Assembly (NCBI GenBank): GCA_910578075.1
Contig: CAJTPK010000036.1
Span: forward strand, 1 to 24,374
Source: an uncultured Muribaculaceae bacterium
Lineage (GTDB): Bacteria; Bacteroidota; Bacteroidia; Bacteroidales; Muribaculaceae
Length of the DNA: 24,374 nucleotides
Direction: 5' to 3'
Made by a program: the position numbers and the translations under genes. Positions 14,976 through 22,885 of this stretch are shown here, one piece after another. The notes beneath the pieces were generated by a model. The model had not been told where the DNA came from. It searched no databases and saw only the letters and a program-made list of their open reading frames with translations. Each line of letters opens with the position of its first letter. Position 1 is the first letter of the stretch.

Positions 14976-16193
14976 ATGACAGTTACAGACCGTTTTCTTG
15001 ATTTTGTGAGATTCGACACACAGAGCGATGAACTCACAAACATGACCCCGTCCACACCGGGTCAGATGGAATTTGCAAAATACCTCAAAGGGCTTCTTGA
15101 GGATATGAAACTCGAGGATATCACCCTTGACGACAACGGATACCTTTTCGCCACCCTGCCGGCCAACACCAATAAGGAATTACCCGTCATAGGCTTCATC
15201 GCCCATATGGATACATCTCCCGACATGTCGGGCAAACACGTCAATCCCCGTATCGTAAAATCATACGATGGCACAGCTATCACCCTCAACGCGGAAAAAG
15301 GTATAACCTTATCTCCGGAGGAATTCCCTGAATTGCTCAATTACATCGGTCAGGATCTCATCGTAACTGACGGCAACACGCTTCTCGGAGCTGACGACAA
15401 AGCCGGTATCGCAGAGATCATCGATGCAGTGGCATGGCTGCAGGCTCATCCCGAGGTAAAGCACGGCAAGATACGTATCGGCTTCAATCCAGACGAAGAG
15501 ATCGGTCTCGGAGCCCACAAATTTGACGTTGAGAAATTCGGATGCGATTTCGCCTACACCATGGACGGAGGAGCAGTTGGAGAGCTTGAGTACGAGAACT
15601 TCAACGCCGCTTCCGCGAAAGTCACAATCAAAGGACGCAATGTTCACCCCGGCTACGCGAAACACAAGATGATCAACTCAATCCGCGTCGCCAACAACTT
15701 CATAGCAATGCTTCCGCGTTGGGAGACTCCGGAGCACACCGAAGGCTACGAAGGTTTCTACCATCTTGTAGGCATTGAAGGAAGCGTAGAGGAGACAACG
15801 CTCACATACATCATCCGCGACCACGACCGCGCCCGTTTCGAGAGCCGCAAACGCGAGATAGAACATCTTGTACGCAAGACCAACATGGAATACCCAGGAT
15901 GCTGCTCGGTAGAGATCAAAGACCAATATTACAACATGCGCGAGAAAATCGAGCCTGTGATGCACATCATCGAGATAGCTGAGAAAGCCATGCGCGAGGC
16001 AGGTATCGAACCTAAAGTGCAGCCCATCCGTGGCGGCACAGACGGTGCACAGCTCTCATTCAAAGGTCTCCCCTGCCCCAACATCTTCGCCGGCGGAGAA
16101 AACTTTCATGGACGCTTCGAGTTCGTTCCCATTCAGTCCATGGAAAAAGCGCGCGATGTCGTTGTCAACATCTGCCGCATAGTCGCTGAATAA
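14976..16193 (+). CDS. pepT: Peptidase T (tripeptide aminopeptidase)
   Basis: 405-residue M20 family metallopeptidase that removes the N-terminal residue from tripeptides in the cytoplasm. Visible metal-site motifs are AHMDTSPD (76-83, His77 and Asp79), LLGADDKAGIAEI (the bridging Asp, about 136-148), NPDEEIG (catalytic Glu pair, about 171-177) and AGGENFHGRFEFVP (C-terminal His ligand, about 380-393). Length and motifs agree with E. coli PepT (408 residues). The middle segment (about 205-310) is the dimerisation domain. It is first in a two-gene unit with miaA, which begins 19 nt downstream, and it diverges from the nuclease gene. Base composition is GC-rich with C-ending codons, as in the other chromosomal core genes. 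Confidence 0.96.
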   Translation: MTVTDRFLDFVRFDTQSDELTNMTPSTPGQMEFAKYLKGLLEDMKLEDITLDDNGYLFATLPANTNKELPVIGFIAHMDTSPDMSGKHVNPRIVKSYDGTAITLNAEKGITLSPEEFPELLNYIGQDLIVTDGNTLLGADDKAGIAEIIDAVAWLQAHPEVKHGKIRIGFNPDEEIGLGAHKFDVEKFGCDFAYTMDGGAVGELEYENFNAASAKVTIKGRNVHPGYAKHKMINSIRVANNFIAMLPRWETPEHTEGYEGFYHLVGIEGSVEETTLTYIIRDHDRARFESRKREIEHLVRKTNMEYPGCCSVEIKDQYYNMREKIEPVMHIIEIAEKAMREAGIEPKVQPIRGGTDGAQLSFKGLPCPNIFAGGENFHGRFEFVPIQSMEKARDVVVNICRIVAE

Positions 16194-16212
16194 TAATCCT
16201 ACCGTTTGAAAC

Positions 16213-17109
16213 TTGGATAAACCTACCATAATAGTCATCACAGGGCCGACTGCCTCCGGCAAGTCGGCCCTTGCAATTGATGTGGCGCAGAAACTCGGAA
16301 CGGAAATCATCTCCGCCGACAGCCGCCAGATCTATCACGGCATACCCATCGTCACGGCTATGCCTTCTGCTGAAGAACTCTCCAACGTGCGCCATCATCT
16401 AATCGACATCCTCCCACTTGATGCCTACTACAGCGCATCCATGTTTGAGGAAGACGCGATGGGCATAATTGAAGATATGATCAGCCGCACCGGCACTGCC
16501 GTAGTATGCGGAGGGTCGATGATGTATGTAGACGCACTGTGCAACGGCATTGATGAACTTCCCACCGTGCCTGACCACATACGCCACGGTCTTGAAAACG
16601 AACTTAAGCAAAATGGAGAAGAGTGGCTGCGTGAAGAACTACACAAACTCGATCCAGAGTATTATACAAAAGTTGACTTAAAAAACACAAAGCGCGTATT
16701 CCACGCTGTCGAGATAATCCGCGCAGCCGGCAAGCCTTATACCGAATTACGCACAGGCAAACATCAGGAGCGCCCGTTCCATATAAAGAAATTTCTCCTT
16801 GCTCCAGATCGCAGCGTATTGTTCGACCGCATCAACCGACGTGTCGACATAATGGTTGAGTCAGGACTCGAAGATGAAGCACGCAGGGTATATGACCTCC
16901 GTCATCTCAACTCCCTCAACACAGTGGGACTCAAAGAGATGTTTACATGGTTCGCCGGCGACATGGACCGCACCACTGCAATAGAACGAATAAAGAAAAA
17001 CACACGCGTCTACGCAAAGAAGCAACTCACATGGTGGGCTCGGGACAAGGGTATAACACCCATCGATCCCGCGACTTCAGATCCACTCGAAACAATTCTG
17101 AAAAACTGA
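16213..17109 (+). CDS. miaA: tRNA dimethylallyltransferase
   Basis: 298-residue enzyme that adds a dimethylallyl group to the N6 of A37 in tRNAs reading UNN codons. The N-terminus has the P-loop GPTASGKS (11-18), then SADSRQIYHG (34-43) with the catalytic Asp, AMPSAEEL, HHLIDI, and the prenyl-binding stretch with GGSMMYVDAL (about 97-106). The C-terminal region contains GLKEMFTWFAGD and TRVYAKKQLTWW (RxYAKRQ-type tRNA-binding motif). An in-frame stop at 16207-16209 rules out an upstream start, so the start must be the TTG at 16213, a rare start codon that may keep expression low. It follows pepT by 19 nt. Confidence 0.96.
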   Translation: MDKPTIIVITGPTASGKSALAIDVAQKLGTEIISADSRQIYHGIPIVTAMPSAEELSNVRHHLIDILPLDAYYSASMFEEDAMGIIEDMISRTGTAVVCGGSMMYVDALCNGIDELPTVPDHIRHGLENELKQNGEEWLREELHKLDPEYYTKVDLKNTKRVFHAVEIIRAAGKPYTELRTGKHQERPFHIKKFLLAPDRSVLFDRINRRVDIMVESGLEDEARRVYDLRHLNSLNTVGLKEMFTWFAGDMDRTTAIERIKKNTRVYAKKQLTWWARDKGITPIDPATSDPLETILKN

Positions 17110-17133
17110 GAGAATTATAACACACTACATCTG

Positions 17134-18432
17134 TCACAGACTAAGTATGTAGACAGGAGTCGACTCCGGAGCTGACTCCGCCACCTTCTCGCCATCGCCC
17201 TGATACGATGTCTGTACGAATATATCGAGGCGGGAGTCGCGGTTCCAGAGATTGATATCCAAAGAGGGCTCCCAAGCTTCGACAGAGAAATCTGTAACAT
17301 CCGAGATTGTCCAACCCTTCCGACCTATCTCCGGTGTATGGGCTACCGATACCTTTCCTCCCCTCTCCATATCCCGGAATATAAAATATGCATCAGTACC
17401 ATCGCTGACAATACGTGGCCGCGAGATAGGAATCATCTTTGTTCCACCACCCGCCAAAGAGAAAGGAGCTGCGCGATTGCCTACAATATCCATTCTCCAT
17501 TCCTTTCCATCATGCCACACAAGACGATACTGAGGTGAGTGGCTGTCTGCATCACGCCAATAAGTAGCGATATATGGACGACCATCCTTGTCAGCCGTCA
17601 TACTCGTCTGGTTTATAAGTTCTGATTTCTGAGGAATATGCCATGCCACTTCAGCTGTAGCCATAGTAATCGGGAGGACATACTCCGTGCCATCGCTTCT
17701 TAACCACGTTTTGCCGCCATCTTCCGACACTGCGTAACACATATCATGATTTGTCTCCACAAGCCAGGTCTCACGCCACACCCACGACAGATGAATCTTA
17801 CCGGAAGGATCCACAAAAAGCTGCCAATAGGCATTCCTTTCATTCTCACCGTCTACAAGCACATCCTGCACACGGCTCCATTTCCGCTCAGCCGCTGAAT
17901 ATCGGTTCATAACAAGATTACCTCTTCCCGAAGCCCCGGATCTATATGCGAAAAGAAGATCTCCGTCAGGCATGCTGTAAAACTCCGGATACGTCACATC
18001 CCGCTCATCCGCGCTTGTCATAGGCTCCATCTCCCCAAGTTCAAGAGAACCGGGGGCGACACTACGGCAATAACGAAGCGGATTTCCATGATGGTCGAAA
18101 GAAGCATGCAGAACACCATTGCCATCCACCCCGATGCTTATCACATTATGTCCGTCGTTTACATTCCCCTTATATTGAGAGCGTCTCACGGTCCAGTCAT
18201 CGCTACCGTGCTTACGCTTTGCCAACGTTACAAATCCATCCGGATCATAATACGCCACATATTGCATGTCACCATGCGTCACCACAGAACTGCCTCTGAA
18301 AACAGCCGTATTCACTGATGTACGGCAAAAACCATCCCCCACCTTTGAGAGATACGTCTTGCCTTGTGCAGCAAAACCGGCAGCTGACACTGCGAGCGCA
18401 ACCGCAAACAATCTCAGTCGTGATAAATTCAT
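17134..18432 (-). CDS. BNR repeat (BNR_4) protein, possible polysaccharide lyase or glycoside hydrolase
   Basis: 432 residues with a cleavable signal peptide (LFAVALAVSAAGFAAQG, about 8-24), so the protein is exported. It carries a beta-propeller of the BNR_4 type: YDPDGFVTLAKR, DGHNVISIGVDGNGVLHASF followed by DHHGNPLRY (about 93-121), DVTYPEFY, LHLSW-like and SEDGGKTW (an Asp box, about 237-244). The DGHN and DHHGNPLRYC segments match those in BNR_4 proteins, some of which are ulvan lyases (PL24/PL25), but I cannot tell the substrate. No SusC/SusD pair is next to it. It starts 4 nt after the yitT stop and so is cotranscribed with it. It converges with miaA across only 24 nt. Confidence 0.8.
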   Translation of the reverse strand: MNLSRLRLFAVALAVSAAGFAAQGKTYLSKVGDGFCRTSVNTAVFRGSSVVTHGDMQYVAYYDPDGFVTLAKRKHGSDDWTVRRSQYKGNVNDGHNVISIGVDGNGVLHASFDHHGNPLRYCRSVAPGSLELGEMEPMTSADERDVTYPEFYSMPDGDLLFAYRSGASGRGNLVMNRYSAAERKWSRVQDVLVDGENERNAYWQLFVDPSGKIHLSWVWRETWLVETNHDMCYAVSEDGGKTWLRSDGTEYVLPITMATAEVAWHIPQKSELINQTSMTADKDGRPYIATYWRDADSHSPQYRLVWHDGKEWRMDIVGNRAAPFSLAGGGTKMIPISRPRIVSDGTDAYFIFRDMERGGKVSVAHTPEIGRKGWTISDVTDFSVEAWEPSLDINLWNRDSRLDIFVQTSYQGDGEKVAESAPESTPVYILSL

Positions 18433-18436
18433 GACA

Positions 18437-19450
18437 TCACTCCTCCTGATTCGAACGGCGCACCATCTGAGTGGCGGTCTTATCCTCCTGAGAAACCCCG
18501 AGTGTGCGCGAATCCTGAGTCTTTGTCTTTTTAAGCTTGATCTTCACTTTATCGAATCCCTTGCCATAGACACCGTTGACCGCGCCCTGCGTCACAAACG
18601 CATCCTCATCAATACTCTTGACGATACGGAAAATAGTCACAGACTCGATCTTGCGGCACCATACCATCAGGATCTTGACATCATGCTTTGAATACCATCC
18701 CTGGCCATCAAGCACAGTCACACCGCGATGAGCCTCCTGATTGATTCTGTCAGCGATTTCCTGCCATTTGGGCGAGAAAATAAAGAACTGTGTGGCCTGA
18801 CGGTTGGTATTGATGATCATATCAGTAACATATGATACAATGAACGTGACAATAAGACCATATACAATAGTCGGGATTCTTGCCTCGATACGCTCCTCTA
18901 TAGTACCGGTAAATGGCAGGAATATAGACATCGACACGATTGTCATATCCACGAAGATCATCGTGCGCCCGATACTCACATTGCTTTTCTTTGCCACCAT
19001 GGCAGCCACGATATCGGTGCCACCCGATGAACCGTTATGAATAAACGTTGTGCCGATGCCCACGCCGCAAAGGATACCGCCCAAAGCCACGCTGACCACA
19101 CGGTCCGGAACCAGCGGATGACCTATGCTCATGAACATACTCTCAAAAAATCCGATACCTATAGCAACCACCGTTACTCCGAAAATCGTGCGCAACACAA
19201 ATGTTTTTCCCACGATCTTGTAGGCAGCCGCCAGCAGAAGCAAATTCACAACATAGGAAGTCACCGCAACCGGTATCAGTCCATTAGTGGCAAAAAGCAC
19301 AAGCGTGCCGATACCCGCCACGCCTCCGATCACTATCTCATGAGGGAGAATAAGCGCGCAGAAAGCAAACGCATAAAGAAGAAGACCAAAAACTATAACT
19401 ACATAATCCTTGGCATTAGTCATAAGGCTATTATATTTATTTCCGCCCAT
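18437..19450 (-). CDS. YitT family membrane protein (DUF161 plus DUF2179)
   Basis: 337 residues (328 if the second ATG at 19423 is used). The first 210 residues hold about six hydrophobic segments, for example VVIVFGLLLYAFAFCALIL, the IVIGGVAGIGTLVLF turn, and HNGSSGGTDIVAAMVAKKSNVSIG, all typical of YitT. A cytoplasmic C-terminal DUF2179 domain follows (GVTVLDGQGWYS, LMVWCRKIE, FRIVKSIDEDAFVT), which in related proteins has a ferredoxin-like fold that may bind a ligand. A basic tail (KVKIKLKKTKTQD) ends the protein. The function of the family is unknown. A promoter lies just upstream. The BNR_4 gene follows at 4 nt. Confidence 0.88.
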   Translation of the reverse strand: MGGNKYNSLMTNAKDYVVIVFGLLLYAFAFCALILPHEIVIGGVAGIGTLVLFATNGLIPVAVTSYVVNLLLLAAAYKIVGKTFVLRTIFGVTVVAIGIGFFESMFMSIGHPLVPDRVVSVALGGILCGVGIGTTFIHNGSSGGTDIVAAMVAKKSNVSIGRTMIFVDMTIVSMSIFLPFTGTIEERIEARIPTIVYGLIVTFIVSYVTDMIINTNRQATQFFIFSPKWQEIADRINQEAHRGVTVLDGQGWYSKHDVKILMVWCRKIESVTIFRIVKSIDEDAFVTQGAVNGVYGKGFDKVKIKLKKTKTQDSRTLGVSQEDKTATQMVRRSNQEE

Positions 19451-19477
19451 TGTCAGTTATTCAAGTAAAATACTGCG

Positions 19478-19510
19478 CAAAATTACTCAAATTTTTCAAT
19501 TATCAGCAAG
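19478..19510 (-). promoter_or_regulatory. yitT promoter
   Basis: On the minus strand CTTG (19510-19507), 21 nt, then TAATTTTG (19485-19478), 27 nt before the ATG at 19450. It agrees with the Bacteroidota consensus apart from one -33 base, and it is back to back with the plus-strand promoter of the beta-barrel gene. Confidence 0.55.
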
Positions 19511-19517
19511 ATTTTTA

Positions 19518-19525
19518 TAAATTTG
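19518..19525 (+). promoter_or_regulatory. -7 element of the outer-membrane beta-barrel gene
   Basis: TAAATTTG at 19518-19525 fits TAnnTTTG and gives a leader of about 50 nt to the ATG at 19582. The -33 position (about 19494-19497) reads TTTC, one base from consensus. Confidence 0.5.
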
Positions 19526-19581
19526 CACCATAGAACTCATTCGGAGTACATTTCATAAAATTAATAATACACCAATACAAC

Positions 19582-20310
19582 ATGAAGCGAATAACATCCC
19601 TCATCGCCATATCTGCAATTGTTGCGGCACAAGCCACAGCCGCAGACTTCTTCTCAAACGAAACTCCCGAACAGCTTTTCAATCTCGGAGTTCGCCTCGG
19701 AGTCAACACATCAAACCGCACTGTCGGCTCTGAGAACATGAGCGGATACAATGTGCAGGGATGGGGCACCGGATTCGACCTTGGAGTCATTGCTGACCTC
19801 AACATCCGCGACTATCTCTCCATCCAGCCGGGAGTCTTCTTCGAGTCACGTTCAAATACCTATACATTCATCACTCCTGTTGCGACTGCCGGGATGGCTG
19901 CACACGAATACCTGATGTCGCAGGCAGGAACATTCAATTCTTACGCGCTGACAATACCGATATTGGGCTCCGTAAGATTCAACATCACCGATGATATCAG
20001 ATGGAACGTGGATTTCGGTCCGTATGTATCATTCATGTTCGGATCAAAACTAAAGAACAAGGTAAACCACAATTCCACTGACAACGGTGGCATACCTGCT
20101 GCCGGTGCAGAATTCAGACAAAAGGCTGCTCCCGTTGATTTCGGATTCAAATTCGGAACCGGCCTTCAGATACTCAAGCATTACACCATCAGCGCACATT
20201 ACATGGCTGGTGCCGTACGCGGATGGAAAGATGTCAAGACTGAATTTGGCAAATACTCCTACGGCGGACGCACCAAAGCCTGGGTCTTCACCATCGGGTA
20301 TGACTTTTGA
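19582..20310 (+). CDS. Outer-membrane beta-barrel protein (porin-like)
   Basis: 242 residues. A signal peptide (KRITSLIAISAIVAAQATAA, 2-21) leads into alternating amphipathic strands typical of the small barrels of Bacteroidota outer membranes: LFNLGVRLGVNTSN, TGFDLGVIADLNI, SIQPGVFFES, ALTIPILGSVRFNI, RWNVDFGPYVSFMFGS, PVDFGFKFGTGLQIL, YTISAHYMAGAV, and a final AWVFTIGYDF that ends in Phe as expected for the assembly signal. It resembles the PorT/OmpW-like barrel families, with no specific role visible. It is a single gene with its own promoter, ended by the large hairpin at 20329-20379. Confidence 0.85.
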   Translation: MKRITSLIAISAIVAAQATAADFFSNETPEQLFNLGVRLGVNTSNRTVGSENMSGYNVQGWGTGFDLGVIADLNIRDYLSIQPGVFFESRSNTYTFITPVATAGMAAHEYLMSQAGTFNSYALTIPILGSVRFNITDDIRWNVDFGPYVSFMFGSKLKNKVNHNSTDNGGIPAAGAEFRQKAAPVDFGFKFGTGLQILKHYTISAHYMAGAVRGWKDVKTEFGKYSYGGRTKAWVFTIGYDF

Positions 20311-20328
20311 TCAACTCAATAAATATAA

Positions 20329-20379
20329 ATAACATGACAGAGGGATTTGCATTTTCTGCAAATCCCTCTGTCATGTTAT
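20329..20379. terminator. Perfect 23-bp hairpin, bidirectional terminator
   Basis: Arms 20329-20351 and 20357-20379 are exact inverted repeats around the loop ttttc. The arms include catgacagagggatttgca and its complement. The hairpin lies between convergent genes (barrel gene ending at 20310, GNAT gene ending at 20396), with A/T-rich sequence on both sides. It can serve as a terminator for both. Confidence 0.85.
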
Positions 20380-20395
20380 ATTACACACTACGAGA

Positions 20396-20932
20396 TCAAT
20401 TATTCACATTATACACCTCGGTAAGCATTTCGCGGAGATCGCGCGTGTCGCGGAGTTTCACATCTCCATGAGTCATCAGCATCATCTCTACGCCTGACTG
20501 TTCCGCGCTGTAAGGCGGCTGAACATAATTTATATCCTCGCGAAGTTTGAATCCACAACGTTCATAGAAACGGATACGTCTTTCAGCCTCCGGAGTCTCC
20601 GGTTTCTCAACCTCAAGAAGCACATCCGGACTGACAGTCTCAAAAAGATGCGACAGCAGTTTCCTTCCGATATTCTTCCCGCGATGTTCCGGCTGAACGG
20701 CAAAATGCTCTACGTAAACATATCCCTCGAATGTCCAGTAAGAGAGGAAGCCTAAGAAATAGCCACCGCCGTCATCAATGGCAAAGGCATGGAACTTACC
20801 ACCCTTCTCCTTGATGAAATTAGCCACATGCTCCGCACTTTTATAGATACGACGTTCATTCTCCGGAAAACTCTCGTTATATAATTTCAGGAAAGCCGGA
20901 TAATCTTTCACTTCCAAATTTCTAAATTCCAT
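20396..20932 (-). CDS. GNAT family N-acetyltransferase
   Basis: 178 residues in the Gcn5-related acetyltransferase fold. Motif A is VEHFAVQPEHRGKNIGRKLL (74-93), with the acetyl-CoA pyrophosphate loop HRGKNIG. Motif B is ERRIRFYERCGFKL (about 114-128). The N-terminal half (VKDYPAFLKLYNESFPENER) is the usual helix-loop of the fold. The substrate cannot be told. It follows the SGNH hydrolase gene by 27 nt in the same direction and probably shares its transcript, but I see no functional link between the two. Confidence 0.9.
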   Translation of the reverse strand: MEFRNLEVKDYPAFLKLYNESFPENERRIYKSAEHVANFIKEKGGKFHAFAIDDGGGYFLGFLSYWTFEGYVYVEHFAVQPEHRGKNIGRKLLSHLFETVSPDVLLEVEKPETPEAERRIRFYERCGFKLREDINYVQPPYSAEQSGVEMMLMTHGDVKLRDTRDLREMLTEVYNVNN

Positions 20933-20959
20933 AGTATTTATATTTTATAAGACACATCA

Positions 20960-21649
20960 TTACAATGCCTCTTTCATTCTTTTATATACAAAGCTCTTTC
21001 CCCTTGACATCTTGGCGCCCTCTGGCTTGCTTATGCCGGGAAGCACCACCGAAGCATGATCCGGCATCCATTTCACCACCGAATCCATCCACTGCACCAT
21101 CCCTGATCTTGTGGGATGAGGGTTCTTCGCGCTCTGCCGCGGCAAGTCAAGGTCAGAGCTGCGGAAATATGAATCCTCCCCAAGTTCCTCAGCCAGCCAG
21201 TCGTTAAGAATCTTACCTTTGTCATGACCTGGCCATGACGGAGGTCCGACCCAGAGAATGGGACGGTCTCCGGCAGCAGCGCGTATTTTCTCCACCGCAC
21301 CTTTGAGTTTCACGTCGGGACGCGGCTCGAAAAGCTCATTCATTCCCAGGCTGATGAATACAGCATCCGGATCCTGAGCCTTGACAATTGATTCAAGCTT
21401 CGGGGAATTTCCCCACTTTGCAATCGTAGATCCATCCCACACAACAGTTGCCACCTCAAAACCATTCTCCTCACCATAGGCATTCAGGCGCTCTGAGAGC
21501 CATCCTGTCATCGAGTCTCCGATGAAAAGCACCTTCTTCACCGGTTTACGGTCATCGGGACCAGAACTGATAAGGAATGCCGCAGCCTGCACAATCACAG
21601 TGCAGACAACCAGATAATACAAAACAGGGAGTAGCTTTACTTTCTTCAT
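20960..21649 (-). CDS. Membrane-anchored SGNH hydrolase (DUF459-like)
   Basis: 229 residues from the ATG at 21649. A longer frame from 21766 would run through the promoter region, so I prefer the internal start. The N-terminal hydrophobic segment (VLYYLVVCTVIVQAAAFLI, about 9-27) anchors it, with the catalytic domain outside the cytoplasm. Block I is VLFIGDSMTGW with the nucleophile Ser in GDS, block III is ISLGMNELF (GxNE in place of the usual GxND), and the catalytic His sits in NPHPTRSG. An esterase or acetylesterase acting on cell-envelope sugars is likely from family knowledge. The C-terminal tail (KMSRGKSFVYKRMKEAL) is basic. It is upstream of the GNAT gene. Confidence 0.85.
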   Translation of the reverse strand: MKKVKLLPVLYYLVVCTVIVQAAAFLISSGPDDRKPVKKVLFIGDSMTGWLSERLNAYGEENGFEVATVVWDGSTIAKWGNSPKLESIVKAQDPDAVFISLGMNELFEPRPDVKLKGAVEKIRAAAGDRPILWVGPPSWPGHDKGKILNDWLAEELGEDSYFRSSDLDLPRQSAKNPHPTRSGMVQWMDSVVKWMPDHASVVLPGISKPEGAKMSRGKSFVYKRMKEAL

Positions 21650-21733
21650 ATATAATCTTTTATTCTTATGTTGAAGGCGCCCCATAAGCACACACATCCG
21701 GGCAACCACCTGAATATATAACAAAGCGAGAGG

Positions 21734-21741
21734 CAAAATTA
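21734..21741 (-). promoter_or_regulatory. -7 element of the SGNH hydrolase gene
   Basis: TAATTTTG reads on the minus strand at 21741-21734. It would give a leader of about 80 nt to the ATG at 21649. Its presence argues against the longer N-terminus starting at 21766. Confidence 0.4.
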
Positions 21742-21773
21742 CTACAAAATATCCGTTATAAAACATTTTTTAG

Positions 21774-21781
21774 TAATTTTG
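21774..21781 (+). promoter_or_regulatory. -7 element of trpS
   Basis: TAATTTTG at 21774-21781, 22 nt before the trpS ATG. No clear -33 element is visible at the normal spacing. Confidence 0.45.
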
Positions 21782-21803
21782 TAAAATCAAATAGTTACAT
21801 GCA

Positions 21804-22868
21804 ATGGAAGAAAACAACAATAAGAAGATAGTGCTGAGCGGCATCCGTGCCACCGGCAACCTCCACCTCGGCAATTATTACGGAGCTCTCTCCAAATTCG
21901 TGCGCATGCAGGATGACTACGACTGCCGCTACTTCGTGGCAGACCTACACGCACTCACCACAGCCCCCGACCCCGATATCCTTCATGAGAACGTGAAGAA
22001 TATCCTTGCGGAATACCTTGCCGCAGGTCTCGATCCGGAAAAGAATACAATCTATGTGCAAAGCGACATACCGGAGATTTCCGAGATGTATCTGCTGATG
22101 AACATGCATGTAGGAATCGGAGAACTCATGCGCACCGCCTCTTTCAAGGATAAAGCGCGTAAAGCTCTCGGCATCACATCAGACAGCGATGAGATTGAAA
22201 AAGAGATCATCGGCAACCAGACCAACCAGCGCGTCAATGCCGGTCTGCTAACCTACCCCACCCTCATGGCTGTGGATATCCTCATCCATCACGCCGACTA
22301 TGTGCCGGTGGGTAAAGACCAGGAGCAGCACCTTGAGCTCACACGCCGCTTCGCCCGTCGTTTCAACTCATTCTACAAAACTGAATATTTCGGAGAACCC
22401 GTAAACTTCAATTTCGGCGGACAAGCAGTGAAAGTGCCCGGACTTGATGGCTCCGGCAAGATGGGTAAAAGCGAAGGCAACTGCATCTACCTTATCGATG
22501 ACGAGAAGACACTGCGCAAGAAAGTGATGCGTGCCGTTACCGACGAAGGTCCACAGGCTCCCAACTCAGAGATGAGCGAACCGGTGAAAAACCTCTTCAC
22601 ACTCCTTGAGCTCGTATCTACCCCGGATGTTGTGACACACTTCCGTGATGCATATGCTGACTGTTCTATCCGTTATGGCGATCTTAAGAAGCAACTTGCA
22701 GAAGACATTCTTAAGGTGACTCTCCCCATCCGCGAGCGCATCCTCGACATCCGCAACAACGAGGAATATCTTTCACGCGTGGTGCGTGAAGGAGCGGAGC
22801 GCACACGCGAATATGCAGCCAAGACCCTCCGCGATGTCCGCGAGATCATGGGTATCCGTAAATTCTGA
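21804..22868 (+). CDS. trpS: Tryptophan-tRNA ligase
   Basis: 354-residue class I aminoacyl-tRNA synthetase that charges tRNA(Trp). The HIGH motif appears as GNLHLGNYYGAL (18-29) and the KMSKS motif as GKMGKSEGN (218-226), a variant common in bacterial TrpS. VPVGKDQEQHLELTR (167-181) is the conserved tryptophan and ATP pocket segment. An insert (GITSDSDEIEKEIIGNQTNQ) precedes the NAGLLTYPTLMAVDIL strand. Length is close to the usual 330-350. No leader peptide with Trp codons or T-box is visible in the 60 nt upstream. The spmAB-like gene follows 17 nt downstream and is likely cotranscribed. Confidence 0.97.
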   Translation: MEENNNKKIVLSGIRATGNLHLGNYYGALSKFVRMQDDYDCRYFVADLHALTTAPDPDILHENVKNILAEYLAAGLDPEKNTIYVQSDIPEISEMYLLMNMHVGIGELMRTASFKDKARKALGITSDSDEIEKEIIGNQTNQRVNAGLLTYPTLMAVDILIHHADYVPVGKDQEQHLELTRRFARRFNSFYKTEYFGEPVNFNFGGQAVKVPGLDGSGKMGKSEGNCIYLIDDEKTLRKKVMRAVTDEGPQAPNSEMSEPVKNLFTLLELVSTPDVVTHFRDAYADCSIRYGDLKKQLAEDILKVTLPIRERILDIRNNEEYLSRVVREGAERTREYAAKTLRDVREIMGIRKF

Positions 22869-22885
22869 TATAGAATATCTGACCA

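Noticed and set aside
17110..17160. Terminator between miaA and the BNR_4 gene
   Set aside because: Only weak, broken pairing (ctacat/atgtag) without a T run is visible. I could not support a terminator.
21650..21766. Longer N-terminus of the SGNH hydrolase from the ATG at 21766
   Set aside because: It would run through a -7 element and precede a normal signal-anchor that begins at the ATG at 21649.
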